DNA of 64,000 nt. It comes from JBAZOO01 sp041648735 (GTDB lineage Bacteria > Verrucomicrobiota > Lentisphaeria > Oligosphaerales > CAITYL01). Of the stretch, positions 9,418 through 18,379 are shown in pieces. The number at the start of each line of letters is the position of its first letter. Within the stretch, counting starts at the first letter, position 1. The notes under the pieces are model-generated. The model saw nothing but the letters and a program-made list of their open reading frames with translations. It searched no databases and was not told where the DNA came from. Position numbers and translations under genes: made by a program. The stretch lies in contig JBAZOO010000016.1 of the NCBI GenBank assembly GCA_041648735.1, positions 1-64,000 of the forward strand, given 5' to 3'.

Positions 9418-10514
9418 TCGCCGATCAACGCCCCGGCGTCGGTGGTCAGGAAAATGCCGCTCAGGTTCATCTGCAACTGCTGCGGGTTCGCCGAAGCCTC
9501 CAGCGCCGCCGGCTCGGTGATCGCGCCGCTGTTGACCAGCCCCAACAAGCTGCGGTTGAAGGAGATCATCCCCTCGTCCACCCCCGCGTCAATCGCCAGC
9601 GGGATCTTCTCCAGCCGGTTCTCCTGGATCAGCTTGGCGACAATCGGGGTGTTGAGCAGGATCTCCACGGCGGGCACGACCCCCTTGCCGCCGGCCTTGG
9701 GCACCAATTGCTGGCAGATGATCGCCTTGAGGTTGGTCGCCAGGGTGCGGCGCACCGCCTCCCGTTCCTGGTGGGGATACATGTCCAGCACCCGGAGGAT
9801 GGACTGGGAAGCATTGTTGGTGTGCAGCGTCGTCAGCACCGCATGCCCGGTCTCGGAGGCGGCCAGCGCCGTCTCGAAGGTGACCCGGTTGCGCATCTCG
9901 CCGATGACGATCACGTCCGGATCCTGCCGCAGGACGTGCTCCAGCGCCGACTCGAAGGAGGCGCAGTCCAGCCCCACCTCGCGCTGCTCGATGATGCTGT
10001 GATGGTCGTCGAAGCTGTACTCGATGGGATCCTCGATGGTCACCACATGCAGGGCGAAGTTGGCGTTGATGTGCTCGATCATCGCCGCCAGCGTCGTGGA
10101 CTTGCCGCAGCCGGTGGCGCCAGTGACGAAGACAATCCCCTGATGGTTCTCGGCAATGCGCAGGACGGTCTCGGGCAGCCCCAGCTCCTGGTAGGGCGGC
10201 ACCTTGTTCTTCACGTAGCGCATGGTCATCCCCAGTTGCCCCCGTTGCCGGTGGAGGTTGACCCGGAACCGGCCCAGCCCATCCTCCTGGAACGCGAAGT
10301 CAATGTCACCTTCCCGCTCGAACCGCTCCAGGAACAACGGCGGCAGGATCTGGGAGATGGCCGACTCGATGAATTCGTGCTGGGAAACGAAATCGGTCTC
10401 CACCAGCTTGCCGTCCACCCGCAGCCCCACCGGCCGCCCCTCGCGGATGTGCCAGTCGGAGGCACCGGCCGAAACGCCGGCCATCAGGATGTCATGCAGG
10501 ATTGTCTGTGCCAT
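9414..10514 (-). CDS. pilT: Type IV pilus retraction ATPase PilT
   Basis: PilT is the hexameric cytoplasmic ATPase that depolymerises type IV pili and drives twitching. The 366-residue protein has a PAS-like N-terminal domain, Walker A GATGCGKSTT, the Asp box VVTIEDPIEY, a Walker B region (DPDVIVIGEMRN) and the His box TTLHTNNA. Length and order of motifs are normal for PilT, and the C-terminal AIRNLIRE-like signature appears in the degenerate form KIPLAIDAG. No other pilus assembly genes are nearby. A pseudopilin is encoded at 58.3-59.1 kb. Confidence 0.9.
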   Translation of the reverse strand: MAQTILHDILMAGVSAGASDWHIREGRPVGLRVDGKLVETDFVSQHEFIESAISQILPPLFLERFEREGDIDFAFQEDGLGRFRVNLHRQRGQLGMTMRYVKNKVPPYQELGLPETVLRIAENHQGIVFVTGATGCGKSTTLAAMIEHINANFALHVVTIEDPIEYSFDDHHSIIEQREVGLDCASFESALEHVLRQDPDVIVIGEMRNRVTFETALAASETGHAVLTTLHTNNASQSILRVLDMYPHQEREAVRRTLATNLKAIICQQLVPKAGGKGVVPAVEILLNTPIVAKLIQENRLEKIPLAIDAGVDEGMISFNRSLLGLVNSGAITEPAALEASANPQQLQMNLSGIFLTTDAGALIGE

Positions 10515-10558
10515 GCGAAACCCCCTTGCTTGTCAAACCCGTCCAAACGACCGAAGCC

Positions 10559-11335
10559 TCACAAAATCCGGCGCGACAGCGGCTGGTACGGCAGGATCCC
10601 CGGCTCCTTGCCCTCCTTGATCGCCCGCCCGGCACGCATCTCCGCCATCCTCGCCCGCGCCAATTCCACATACTCCGCACCTGGATAGCGCACGGCCACG
10701 GTGGCGAACAGCTCCAGCGCCTTCGCCACCTCACCCTTGAGCCGGTAGCGTTCCGCGGCGAAAAAATAGGCGGCGGGGCCCAGGGGAGTCTTCGCCGCCC
10801 GCTCGGCAAACCCCGCCAGCAGCTCCGGCCGGGCGGTGGCCCGGACTTGCAGGAATTGCCGCTTCAGCTCCTGGTAGGCCGCCACATACTCCTCCAGCAG
10901 CCGGGCCTTCTCCGCGGCCAACGCCGGCAAATCCGCCTCGGCGGGCGGCGCGCCCGCAACGGTGGCCGCCGCCCGGGCCTCGGCAAGCTGCCGTTCCAGC
11001 GACGCCTTTTCCGCCTGCAGCCGGCGCAGCTCCCGGCGCAGCTCCCCGGCCCGCCGCTGGCGGCCAGCCAGCTCCTCGCGGGCCTGCGCCATCGTCGCCT
11101 GCCATTGCCCCTCCAGGGCCCGGGCCTTCTCCCGCAACTCCTGCATCCGGCCGGCAAAGCTCCTCTCCAAGGCCTCCTGGCGGAAACGATGCCGCTGCCC
11201 CCCCACCACCAACACCGCCAGGACGGCAAAGAACGCCAGCCACCCCGTCAAGCCGACAAAAAAACCCACGAGGAACCCCAAGCCCCCCGGGGCCGCCCCA
11301 TGCCGGACGGGCTGCCTGCCCGGACCGTTCGTCAT
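10559..11335 (-). CDS. Membrane-anchored coiled-coil protein of unknown function
   Basis: I do not recognise a family for this 258-residue protein. One strong transmembrane segment lies at about 20-45 (GFLVGFFVGLTGWLAFFAV). It is followed by a long charged coiled coil, about residues 50-130, rich in Arg, Glu, Gln and Ala. The C-terminal part contains a TPR-like helical stretch (PAAYFFAAERYRLKGEVAKALELFATVAVRYPGAEYVELA). The topology suggests one membrane anchor with a long soluble arm. It overlaps the preceding minus-strand gene by 4 bases (ATGA), so the two are probably made together. Confidence 0.7.
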   Translation of the reverse strand: MTNGPGRQPVRHGAAPGGLGFLVGFFVGLTGWLAFFAVLAVLVVGGQRHRFRQEALERSFAGRMQELREKARALEGQWQATMAQAREELAGRQRRAGELRRELRRLQAEKASLERQLAEARAAATVAGAPPAEADLPALAAEKARLLEEYVAAYQELKRQFLQVRATARPELLAGFAERAAKTPLGPAAYFFAAERYRLKGEVAKALELFATVAVRYPGAEYVELARARMAEMRAGRAIKEGKEPGILPYQPLSRRIL

Positions 11336-11775
11336 CCCGCACCTCCGCCCGCCGCCGGCGCCCGCTCTTCCCCCGTGGCTTGCTTCAGCGCCTCCACGGC
11401 CGCCCGGAGCCGGCGGATCTCGTCGTGGAAGCGGCGGGCCTCCGCGGACAGGGCTTCCGCCTCGCCGCCCGCCGCCGCGGCCGCCGGGGGCACCGCCGCC
11501 AGCTCGCCCTTGAGCCGGGCCACCGCCGCCGCCGCCTCTGCCCGCCCCTGTTCAAGGGCGGCAATCGCCGCGTCCTGCTCCGCCACCGCCCGCTGCACGT
11601 CCGCGGGCGTGGCCGCCGCGCCCGCCGCCGCGCGGTTGCGCACGGTGCCGGCCTGCGTCGCATAGACCGCCTTCAGCCGCTCTTCGTCCCGGCGATAGCG
11701 CCCATCGAGGATGAAGAGCAGAACCGCCGCGGCCAGCCCCAGGAACGCCGTCAGCGACCAGCCAAGCCAACGCAT
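11332..11775 (-). CDS. Small membrane-anchored coiled-coil protein
   Basis: I do not recognise a family for this 147-residue protein. It has one N-terminal transmembrane helix (residues 4-22, LGWSLTAFLGLAAAVLLFI) and then an alanine- and glutamate-rich coiled coil to about residue 130. The start at 11775 is preferred because the membrane helix begins immediately and GGAAGGGG precedes it on the minus strand. The stop overlaps the start of the next minus-strand gene, which has the same membrane-plus-coiled-coil design. The pair may form a complex. Confidence 0.65.
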   Translation of the reverse strand: MRWLGWSLTAFLGLAAAVLLFILDGRYRRDEERLKAVYATQAGTVRNRAAAGAAATPADVQRAVAEQDAAIAALEQGRAEAAAAVARLKGELAAVPPAAAAAGGEAEALSAEARRFHDEIRRLRAAVEALKQATGEERAPAAGGGAG

Positions 11776-11946
11776 GGGAAATCCCCTTCCGCACCCCGGC
11801 GGCGGCCTGTCCGCAACCAAGGCTGCACGTGATGCTGTACCATGCCACGCCTTGACAGCAAAAACAAACGGGGGACACGGCCTTGGCGGCGGTGCCCCCA
11901 TGCGTCCAGCCTTGGGCGGAAGGGATTCCGGCCCGTCCAGGCTGGG

Positions 11947-12258
11947 TCAGCGGCTGATCGCCGTGACCTTGACCCGGGTCAGCTCCTGGCGGTGCCCCTG
12001 GGTCCGGCGGTAGCGCTTGCGGCGCTTCATCTTGAAGACCGTGATCTTCTCGCCGCGGAGATGCTCCACGACCTCGATGGCGACCGTGGCGCCGGCCACC
12101 ACCGGCGCGCCGACGGCGAGCCCGTTGTCGTCCCGCATCAGGAGCACCTGGTCGAGGGTCACGACGGCCCCCGGCTCAGCCTCCAGCCGATCCACTTCCA
12201 TGACCATGCCCGGTTCGACCCGGTACTGGCGGCCGCTGGTCTGCACAATTGCGTACAT
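11947..12258 (-). CDS. rplU: 50S ribosomal protein L21
   Basis: L21 is a 23S rRNA-binding protein of the large ribosomal subunit. The 103-residue protein has the typical start MYAIVQTSGRQYRV and the C-terminal basic signature MKRRKRYRRTQGHRQ. A GGAG lies about 8 bases before the ATG at 12258. In most bacteria rplU is followed by rpmA (L27) and often obgE. Here no rpmA follows and obgE is 23 kb away. A candidate promoter lies at 12383-12410, leaving a leader of about 118 bases. Confidence 0.97.
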   Translation of the reverse strand: MYAIVQTSGRQYRVEPGMVMEVDRLEAEPGAVVTLDQVLLMRDDNGLAVGAPVVAGATVAIEVVEHLRGEKITVFKMKRRKRYRRTQGHRQELTRVKVTAISR

Positions 12259-12382
12259 CGTCGTTCTCCGTCCGTTCGTTGTCCGTGAAAAATGCCCACG
12301 CCCCTCCGGCACCACTCACCGCCGGGGCCGTACCTCTGCCAGACGTGCCGGCGCGGGGCGGAACGTCAAAATCCGAAGGCTC

Positions 12383-12410
12383 AATTTAGCGCCGCATTCC
12401 GTTTTGGCAA
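12383..12410 (-). promoter_or_regulatory. Candidate sigma70 promoter of rplU
   Basis: Read on the minus strand, TTGCCA (12410-12405) and TAAATT (12388-12383) are 16 bp apart. It lies in the 346-bp divergent space between rplU and the ABC ATPase gene. Beyond this and the opposite promoter at 12473, I see no RNA gene or small reading frame in that space. The leader is long enough to fold. Confidence 0.4.
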
Positions 12411-12472
12411 CCACGGCTGCCTGGAAAAAACGTCCCCCACGCCAGCCAGGCTGGCAATCGCCGGCCGCGGAA

Positions 12473-12501
12473 TTATCTTTTCCGCTTCCTATTAATATGA
12501 T
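12473..12501 (+). promoter_or_regulatory. Candidate promoter of the sugar ABC ATPase gene
   Basis: TTATCT (12473-12478) and TATGAT (12496-12501) are 17 bp apart in an AT-rich island of an otherwise GC-rich spacer. Transcription would begin near 12508, about 97 bases before the ATG at 12605. The -35 is weak. Confidence 0.3.
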
Positions 12502-12604
12502 GCGCCGGCGCACCCTCGCTGGGAAAGCCTTTTCCAGGTTGCCCGCTGGACGCCGGCCGGCCGCGGCCCCGAACATCACCCCACCCAGCCAGGAATCCAT
12601 CGCC

Positions 12605-13702
12605 ATGGCCCGAGTCCTCATCGAAAACGTCTGGAAAATCTACCCCGGCAACGTCGCCGCCGTGCGCGACGTCAGCTTCGAAGTCCAGGACAAGGAGTTC
12701 GTCATCCTCGTCGGCCCCTCCGGCTGCGGCAAGTCCACCACCCTGCGCATGGTCGCCGGCCTGGAGGAGATTTCCCGCGGCACCATCCAGATCGGCGACC
12801 GCCTCATCAACGATGTGCCCCCGAAGGACCGGGACATCGCCATGGTCTTCCAGAACTACGCCCTCTATCCGCACATGACGGTCTACGAGAACCTGGCGTT
12901 CGGCCTGAAGCTGCGCCGGTTCAAGAAGGAGGAGATCGACCGCCGCGTCCGCGAGGCGGCTGAAATCCTCGGGATCACCGACTACCTCGAACGCCGCCCC
13001 AAGGCCCTCTCCGGCGGCCAGCGCCAGCGCGTCGCCGTCGGCCGCGCCATCGTCCGCAAACCGGCCGCCTTCCTCTTCGACGAACCGCTCTCGAACTTGG
13101 ACGCCAAGATGCGCGTGCAGATGCGCGCCGAGATCAGCAAGCTCCACCACCGCCTGGAATCCACCATGATCTATGTCACCCACGACCAGGTCGAAGCCAT
13201 GACCATGGCCGACCGCATCGTGGTGATGAAGGACGGCGTGATCCAGCAGATCGACACCCCCGCCAACCTCTACGGCCGCCCCGTCAACAGCTTTGTCGCC
13301 GGCTTCATCGGCACCCCGCCGATGAACTTCTTCAACGGCACCGTCCACGCCGGCACCGATGGCAAGCCAGTGTTCGACGAAGGGAGTTTCCAGCTCCCGC
13401 TCCCCGCGGACGCCGCCGGCGTGAAGGCGTACACGGACAAGCCGGTCAGCCTCGGCATCCGCCCGGAAAACATTGGCTCGCCCGCGGCCGAAAGCCAGCC
13501 CAATCCCGGCCGCATCCGCGCCACCGTCGAGGTGGTGGAACCGATGGGCGCCGAAACCTACCTCTACCTGACCACCGGCAAGCATTCCTTCGTCGCCCGC
13601 GTCGAACCGCACCGCCGCTGCCGCGTCGGCGACCAGGTCCAGCTCGCCGTCCAACTTGACCGCCTCCACTTCTTCGACCCGCAATCAACCTTGGCGATCT
13701 GA
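12605..13702 (+). CDS. ugpC: Sugar ABC transporter ATP-binding protein, UgpC/MsmK/MalK type
   Basis: This 365-residue ATPase belongs to the CUT1 class that energises oligosaccharide or glycerol-phosphate import. It shows Walker A GPSGCGKSTT (about 37-46), the ABC signature LSGGQRQRVAVGRA, Walker B FLFDEPLSNLD, the H-loop YVTHDQVEAMTM and a C-terminal MOP/TOBE-like domain of about 120 residues. Such ATPases are often shared by several permeases, and no permease or binding protein is encoded in this window. ribBA begins 2 bases after its stop, so the two are probably cotranscribed even though their functions are unrelated. Confidence 0.93.
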   Translation: MARVLIENVWKIYPGNVAAVRDVSFEVQDKEFVILVGPSGCGKSTTLRMVAGLEEISRGTIQIGDRLINDVPPKDRDIAMVFQNYALYPHMTVYENLAFGLKLRRFKKEEIDRRVREAAEILGITDYLERRPKALSGGQRQRVAVGRAIVRKPAAFLFDEPLSNLDAKMRVQMRAEISKLHHRLESTMIYVTHDQVEAMTMADRIVVMKDGVIQQIDTPANLYGRPVNSFVAGFIGTPPMNFFNGTVHAGTDGKPVFDEGSFQLPLPADAAGVKAYTDKPVSLGIRPENIGSPAAESQPNPGRIRATVEVVEPMGAETYLYLTTGKHSFVARVEPHRRCRVGDQVQLAVQLDRLHFFDPQSTLAI

Positions 13703-13704
13703 AG

Positions 13705-14892
13705 ATGTTTTCCCCCATCCCCGACATCCTCGCCGACATCGCCGCCGGCAAGATGGTGATCATCACCGACGACGAAGGGCGCGAGAACGAGGGCGACCTG
13801 GTCATGGCCGCCGACTGCGTGACCCCCACGGCCATCAACTTCATGGCCGCCCAGGGGCGCGGGCTCATCTGCGCCCCGCTCACCCGCAAGCGCGCCCTGG
13901 AGCTGGGGCTGCACGAAATGGCGGCGCCCGAAGACCGCTTCCGCACCGCCTTCACCGTCAGCATCGACGCCCGCCGCGGCGTCACCACCGGCATCTCCGC
14001 CAGCGACCGGGCCCGCACCATCAAGCTGCTGGTCAGCCCGCGGACCGCCCCGGCCGACCTGGTCGCCCCCGGCCATGTCTTCCCGATCATCGCCAAGGAC
14101 GGCGGCGTGCTGGTCCGCGCCGGCCACACCGAGGCCGCCGTCGACCTCGCCCGGCTGGCGGGCAAGGCCCCCGCCGGCGTGATCTGCGAGATCATGAAGC
14201 CGAACGGCCGCATGGCCCGCCTGCCCGACCTGGCCCGGTTCGCCAAGAAGCACGGCCTCAAGCTCGGCTCCATCGAGGAGCTGATCCGCTACCGCCGCCA
14301 CCAGGAAAGCCTGGTCACCCAAGTCAGCGTCGTCAAGCTGCCCACCGACCTCGGCGAATTCGACCTCCACTGCTTCGTCGCCCAGACCGACGGCGCCCCG
14401 CACCTCGCCCTGGTCCGCGGCGACGTCAACGGCCGCGACAACGTCCTCGTCCGCGTCCACAGCGAATGCCTCACCGGCGACGTCTTCCATTCCCAGCGCT
14501 GCGACTGCGGCCAGCAGCTCCACGCCGCCCTGCGCCTGATCGCCGAGGAAGGCTGCGGCGTGCTCGTCTACATGCGCCAGGAAGGGCGCGGCATCGGCCT
14601 GGTCAACAAGCTCCACGCCTACCAGCTCCAGGAACGCGGCCTCGACACCGTCGAAGCCAACGAACGCCTCGGCTTCCCCGCCGACCTGCGCGAGTACGGC
14701 CTCGGCGCCCAGATCCTGCGCAGCCTCGGCGTCCGCTCCATCCGCCTGCTCACCAACAACCCCAAGAAGGTGGTCGGCCTCGAGGGCTACGGCCTGCACA
14801 TCCGCGAACGCGTGCCGCTGGTGATCGAACCGGTGGACGGCAACCGCTTCTATCTGCACACCAAAAAGACGCGCCTCGGCCACATGCTCTGA
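13705..14892 (+). CDS. ribBA: Bifunctional 3,4-dihydroxy-2-butanone-4-phosphate synthase / GTP cyclohydrolase II
   Basis: RibBA makes both precursors of riboflavin. Residues 1-200 form the RibB domain, with DDEGRENEGDL and GHTEAAVDLARLAG. The rest is RibA (GTP cyclohydrolase II), with zinc ligands Cys255, Cys266 and Cys268 in the ECLTGDVFHSQRCDCG segment and the catalytic MRQEGRGIGL motif. The fusion and the 395-residue length are standard. It follows the ABC ATPase gene by 2 bases. I see no FMN riboswitch ahead of it, which fits its place inside an operon. Confidence 0.96.
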   Translation: MFSPIPDILADIAAGKMVIITDDEGRENEGDLVMAADCVTPTAINFMAAQGRGLICAPLTRKRALELGLHEMAAPEDRFRTAFTVSIDARRGVTTGISASDRARTIKLLVSPRTAPADLVAPGHVFPIIAKDGGVLVRAGHTEAAVDLARLAGKAPAGVICEIMKPNGRMARLPDLARFAKKHGLKLGSIEELIRYRRHQESLVTQVSVVKLPTDLGEFDLHCFVAQTDGAPHLALVRGDVNGRDNVLVRVHSECLTGDVFHSQRCDCGQQLHAALRLIAEEGCGVLVYMRQEGRGIGLVNKLHAYQLQERGLDTVEANERLGFPADLREYGLGAQILRSLGVRSIRLLTNNPKKVVGLEGYGLHIRERVPLVIEPVDGNRFYLHTKKTRLGHML

Positions 14893-14925
14893 AGGCTGGG
14901 CCGGACAACCTGGGGCCGGGGTGCC

Positions 14926-16083
14926 ATGAACATTCTCCAACTCATCACTGAGCTGAACCCCGGCGGCGCCGAGCGGGTCGTGGTCAACCTTAGCCGGGAA
15001 TTGCAAGCCCAAGGGCATACGGTGCGGGTCTGCTGCCTGCGCCCGCCGCCCCTCTCCTCCCCCATCGTCGAGGAACTGCAGCAGGCGGGGATTCCGGTCT
15101 TCAGCCTCGGCCTCGGCTACCTCCAGCCCTGGCGGCTGCTCTTCTTCCGCCACCTGCTCCAGCACATGCGCCGCCTCCACGGCCGGGGCGAGACCGAAGA
15201 ATTCATCCCCGACCTGATCCATGCCCACCTCTTCCACGCCGGCCTGGTCGCCACCTCGGCCCGCCACCCCGCCGAGCCCTGGAAGCTGGTCTACACGGTG
15301 CATATCTGCGAACGCCGCAAACGCCGCTTCTGGCAGTTCCTCCTGGAACGGCGGATCGCCCGCCGGGCCGATGCCGTCACCGGCGTCTCCCAGGCCGTCC
15401 GCCGCTTCTACGCCGCCCGCACCGGCCTCGACCCGGCACGCATCCACCTGACCCCCAATGGGATCCATCCACCCAACCCCTGCCCGCCCGAGCGCCGCCA
15501 GGCGCTGCGCTCCAAATGGGGCGTCGCCGACTGCACCCGGGTCATCGGCGCCGCCGCCCGCCTGGACTGGCAGAAAGGGCTGGACCTGCTCCTGGCCGCC
15601 CTCCACCCCCTGGCGGCAAAGCTCCCCCCCGGCGAACGCTGGGGCGTGGTCATCCTCGGCGAGGGACCGCACCGGCGACGGCTGGAGAGGCTGGCCGCCA
15701 GCGCGCCGCCCGCCTTCAAGGTCGTGCTGCCAGGGTTCCGCGCCGACGCCCCGGACTGCCTCGGCGCCTTCGACCTCTTCGCCATGCCCTCCCGCTACGA
15801 AGGCTTCGGCCTGACCTTGAGCGAGGCGATGGCCCACGGCATCCCCATCCTCGCCAACGACAGCGATTCCCTCCCCGAGGTGCTCGCCGGCTATCCCAAC
15901 GGCCGCATCCTCCCGATCCGCCCCCGCCAACTGGAGCCCTGGGCCGACGCCTGCCTGGAACTGGCCCGCCGCGACCTGCGGACTCCGCAACCGCCCATGA
16001 CCGTCCGGGAAATGACCGCGCGCCATGCCGAACTCTATGCCAGCCTCCTCGCCCGCCCCCCGGCCGCCCCGGCCGGCGGCTGA
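14926..16083 (+). CDS. Glycosyltransferase family 4 (GT-B) protein
   Basis: The 385-residue GT-B enzyme probably moves a sugar onto a cell-surface glycan or lipid. The N-terminal GGAERVVVNLSRELQAQGH is the acceptor-domain start typical of GT4. The C-terminal donor domain has GRLDWQKGLD-like DWQKGLDLLLAALHPL, GEGPHRRRLE and the nucleotide-sugar signature PSRYEGFGLTLSEAMAHG. Donor and acceptor cannot be told. It lies 33 bp downstream of ribBA and 36 bp upstream of rnhC on the same strand. Confidence 0.88.
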   Translation: MNILQLITELNPGGAERVVVNLSRELQAQGHTVRVCCLRPPPLSSPIVEELQQAGIPVFSLGLGYLQPWRLLFFRHLLQHMRRLHGRGETEEFIPDLIHAHLFHAGLVATSARHPAEPWKLVYTVHICERRKRRFWQFLLERRIARRADAVTGVSQAVRRFYAARTGLDPARIHLTPNGIHPPNPCPPERRQALRSKWGVADCTRVIGAAARLDWQKGLDLLLAALHPLAAKLPPGERWGVVILGEGPHRRRLERLAASAPPAFKVVLPGFRADAPDCLGAFDLFAMPSRYEGFGLTLSEAMAHGIPILANDSDSLPEVLAGYPNGRILPIRPRQLEPWADACLELARRDLRTPQPPMTVREMTARHAELYASLLARPPAAPAGG

Positions 16084-16119
16084 AGAACCCGGCCACCCCC
16101 CTCCCGACCAATTCCGCCC

Positions 16120-17076
16120 ATGCCTCCGCCCTCCTCCCACGTCTGCACCGCCACGCCCGAGCAGATCGCCAAGCTCCGCGAACTGCTCACCGACCGCGGC
16201 TGGACCTTTTCCGAACTGCCCTACGGCTTCTGGAAGGCCGCCAAGGAGAAGACCACCGTCGCCGCCTACCACTCCGGCAAGCTCAGCATCCAGGGCAAGG
16301 GCACGGCCGACCTGGTCCAGTTCCTCCTGGAGCCGGAAGTGCTGCACGAGGCCCGCTTCGGCTATGAAACGGAACTGAAACTGGCCGAAAACCCGGCCAT
16401 GCTCCAGCCACACGCCGGGATTGATGAGAGCGGCAAGGGCGACTATTTCGGGCCGCTGGTCATCGCCGCCGCCTTCGTTGACGAAGCCAGCGCCCCCGCC
16501 CTGCTCAAGGCCGGCGTCGCCGATTCCAAGACGATCAAGGGCGACCGCCGCATCTTCGAGCTGGAAACGGCCATCCTCGCCGCCACCGCCGGCCGCACCA
16601 GCGTCGTCACCATCGGCCCGGAAGCCTACAACCGGCTCCACGCCAAGTTCGGCAACGTCAACCGCCTCCTCGCCTGGGGCCATGCCCGGGCCCTGGAAAA
16701 CCTCCTGGAAAAAGTGCCCGACTGCCCCCGGGCCATCTCCGACCAGTTCGGCGCCAAGGAACTGGTGCAGCGGGCCCTGCTCGACAAGGGGCGGCGCTTG
16801 GCCCTGGAACAGATGCACCGCGCCGAGGCCGACGTCGCCGTCGCCGCCGCCTCGATCCTGGCCCGGGCCGAGTTCATCCGCCGCCTGGAACGGCTGGGGC
16901 AGGGCGTCGGGGTGAGCCTGCCCCGCGGCGCCGGGCCGCAGGTGAAGGTCGCCGCCGGCCGGATCCTCGCCAAGGGTGGCCGCACCCTGCTGGAAACCGT
17001 CACGAAAATGCATTTCAAGACCACCGCCGAAGTCCTGCTCTTCGGCGGCCCCGCCGAGGCCCCGCCGCCGGCCTGA
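16120..17076 (+). CDS. rnhC: Ribonuclease HIII
   Basis: RNase HIII cleaves RNA in RNA-DNA hybrids and removes R-loops or primer RNA. The 318-residue protein has the N-terminal substrate-binding (TBP-like) domain in about residues 1-90, then the catalytic core with DESGKGDYFGP, the first acidic pair of the active site. It continues with ADSKTIK, a QFGAKELV segment carrying a conserved Asp region, and AEADVAVAAASILARAEF near the end. Full length is normal. It is convergent with the methyltransferase gene, 6 bp apart. Confidence 0.93.
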   Translation: MPPPSSHVCTATPEQIAKLRELLTDRGWTFSELPYGFWKAAKEKTTVAAYHSGKLSIQGKGTADLVQFLLEPEVLHEARFGYETELKLAENPAMLQPHAGIDESGKGDYFGPLVIAAAFVDEASAPALLKAGVADSKTIKGDRRIFELETAILAATAGRTSVVTIGPEAYNRLHAKFGNVNRLLAWGHARALENLLEKVPDCPRAISDQFGAKELVQRALLDKGRRLALEQMHRAEADVAVAAASILARAEFIRRLERLGQGVGVSLPRGAGPQVKVAAGRILAKGGRTLLETVTKMHFKTTAEVLLFGGPAEAPPPA

Positions 17077-17082
17077 CCCCGG

Positions 17083-18096
17083 TCACACCTCCCCGATGAG
17101 CGTGATCTCCTCGCGGTCATGATGGAGCTGGCGCACCCGGAAGCCGCGGCACCGGGCCGCCACCCCGCCCCGCGGCGCCCAGAGTTTGCGCAGGAGCTGC
17201 ACCGGGTCGTGGTGCCCAAACTTGAGGTTGACCACGAAGCGCCGGCAGCCGCCGCGCTCCAGCCAGGGCAGCAGGATCTCCCCCAGCACGCGGTAGGGGT
17301 TCTCGATCAGGTCGCAGAACAGCCAGTCCACCGGCCGGCCGCCGGGCGGTTCGTAGCGGAAGGCGTCCTCCCGCAGATGGCGGATTTGCGGACTCCGCGC
17401 CGCGCCGCCCTTGAGCGGGCCGTTGTCCACCGCGACGACCCGCGCCCCCCGCTTCGCCGCGCTCCAGCTCCAGCCGCCCGGCGCCGCCCCCAGGTCCACC
17501 ACCGTCTCCCCCGGCCCCGGCTCGCGCCCAAGGATGCCATAGGCCTCCTCGGCCTTGAGATAGGAGCGGGAGGGCGCCTCCGGGTCGTCCTTCATCCGCC
17601 GCTGACCCCAGAAGCGGAACCGGGTCGCGGCGAAAAAGCGGTCGTAGCCGGCGAAGAAGACGCAGAGGCCGCGCAACGGCGCCGGCGACATCGGCGCGGC
17701 GGCAACGGCGAGGCGGAAGACCCGCGCCATCTTCCGTTCCATGCGCCGGCGGAACTCCGCCTCGACGCCGTGGGTGCGCCCGGAGACCCCCTCGACCGCG
17801 GCGGTGAGGAAGAGCAGCGGCCATTCCGCCGCGATCCGTTCCTCCCGGAACCGCTCCGCCGCCAGCGCGGCCAGCGCCGCCGCCTGGGCGTTGACCGTCG
17901 CCTCCCGCAGCTCCAGCGGCGCCAGCAGCGAATAGTGGGCGAAGCACAGCTCCCCCGCCTCCGGCGCCGCCGTGCTGCCCTCCTCCGCCAGCACCCAGCC
18001 GGGGCCAGTCTCCACCACCGTCTGGCCGTGCCAAGCCAGCTCCCGGCCAAGGACGGGCTCGAACGAGGGCTTGCACAGGTGAAGGCAACGGCTCAT
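17083..18096 (-). CDS. RlmM-like 23S rRNA 2'-O-methyltransferase
   Basis: The 337-residue protein has an N-terminal THUMP-like region and a C-terminal Rossmann methyltransferase domain with the SAM motif VVDLGAAPGGWSW. It then has VDWLFCDLIENPYRV and VVNLKFGHHDP, which supply the K-D-K-E-like catalytic tetrad of the RrmJ/RlmM group. E. coli RlmM methylates C2498 of 23S rRNA, and the same target is likely here. The start at 18096 begins MSRCLHLCKPSFEP, as in RlmM relatives. A good promoter lies at 18128-18155. Confidence 0.8.
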   Translation of the reverse strand: MSRCLHLCKPSFEPVLGRELAWHGQTVVETGPGWVLAEEGSTAAPEAGELCFAHYSLLAPLELREATVNAQAAALAALAAERFREERIAAEWPLLFLTAAVEGVSGRTHGVEAEFRRRMERKMARVFRLAVAAAPMSPAPLRGLCVFFAGYDRFFAATRFRFWGQRRMKDDPEAPSRSYLKAEEAYGILGREPGPGETVVDLGAAPGGWSWSAAKRGARVVAVDNGPLKGGAARSPQIRHLREDAFRYEPPGGRPVDWLFCDLIENPYRVLGEILLPWLERGGCRRFVVNLKFGHHDPVQLLRKLWAPRGGVAARCRGFRVRQLHHDREEITLIGEV

Positions 18097-18127
18097 GGCG
18101 GCAGCGTCCGGGGAACGGGTTCCGGGA

Positions 18128-18155
18128 AGTATGCGCCCGATTTGCCGGATTGCAA
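18128..18155 (-). promoter_or_regulatory. Candidate sigma70 promoter of the RlmM-like gene
   Basis: On the minus strand, TTGCAA (18155-18150) and CATACT (18133-18128) are 16 bp apart. Transcription would begin near 18121, giving a leader of about 25 bases to the ATG at 18096. Confidence 0.45.
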
Positions 18156-18199
18156 CCCTGCCCGGCCGCCGGGCGGTCAGCCCTGCCCGTCCCGTTCTT

Positions 18200-18226
18200 G
18201 CCCACAAGTCTTCACAAATCCGCACA
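18200..18226. repeat. Dispersed intergenic word repeat (TTTGTG type)
   Basis: Read on the minus strand, this segment contains GCGGATTTGTG and then ACTTGTGGG. It belongs to the word family seen again at 25180, 58171, 62255 and 63601. It sits in the 283-bp divergent space between the RlmM-like gene and asnB. That space also holds a TATGGT hexamer at 18320-18325 as a possible asnB -10. Confidence 0.5.
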
Positions 18227-18379
18227 ACCGTTGGAGTCCAGCCTTCAGGCTGTCCCCTCGCCCGGCCCGCTCCGGAACCCGGCGCCCACTTAAATTCCGG
18301 CAATCCGGCGTTTCGGCTTTATGGTAGGGGGCGCAACGGCGCAAGCCCCAAGCGCGCGAAAAACGGCAGGTGCCCCCTC

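Noticed and set aside
13564..17013. Very long minus-strand open frame (over 1100 codons) opposite ribBA, the glycosyltransferase gene and rnhC
   Set aside because: It lies antisense to three clearly real genes and its product is low-complexity (Gly, Ala, Glu, Val rich) with no known motif. High GC content makes stop codons rare in this frame.
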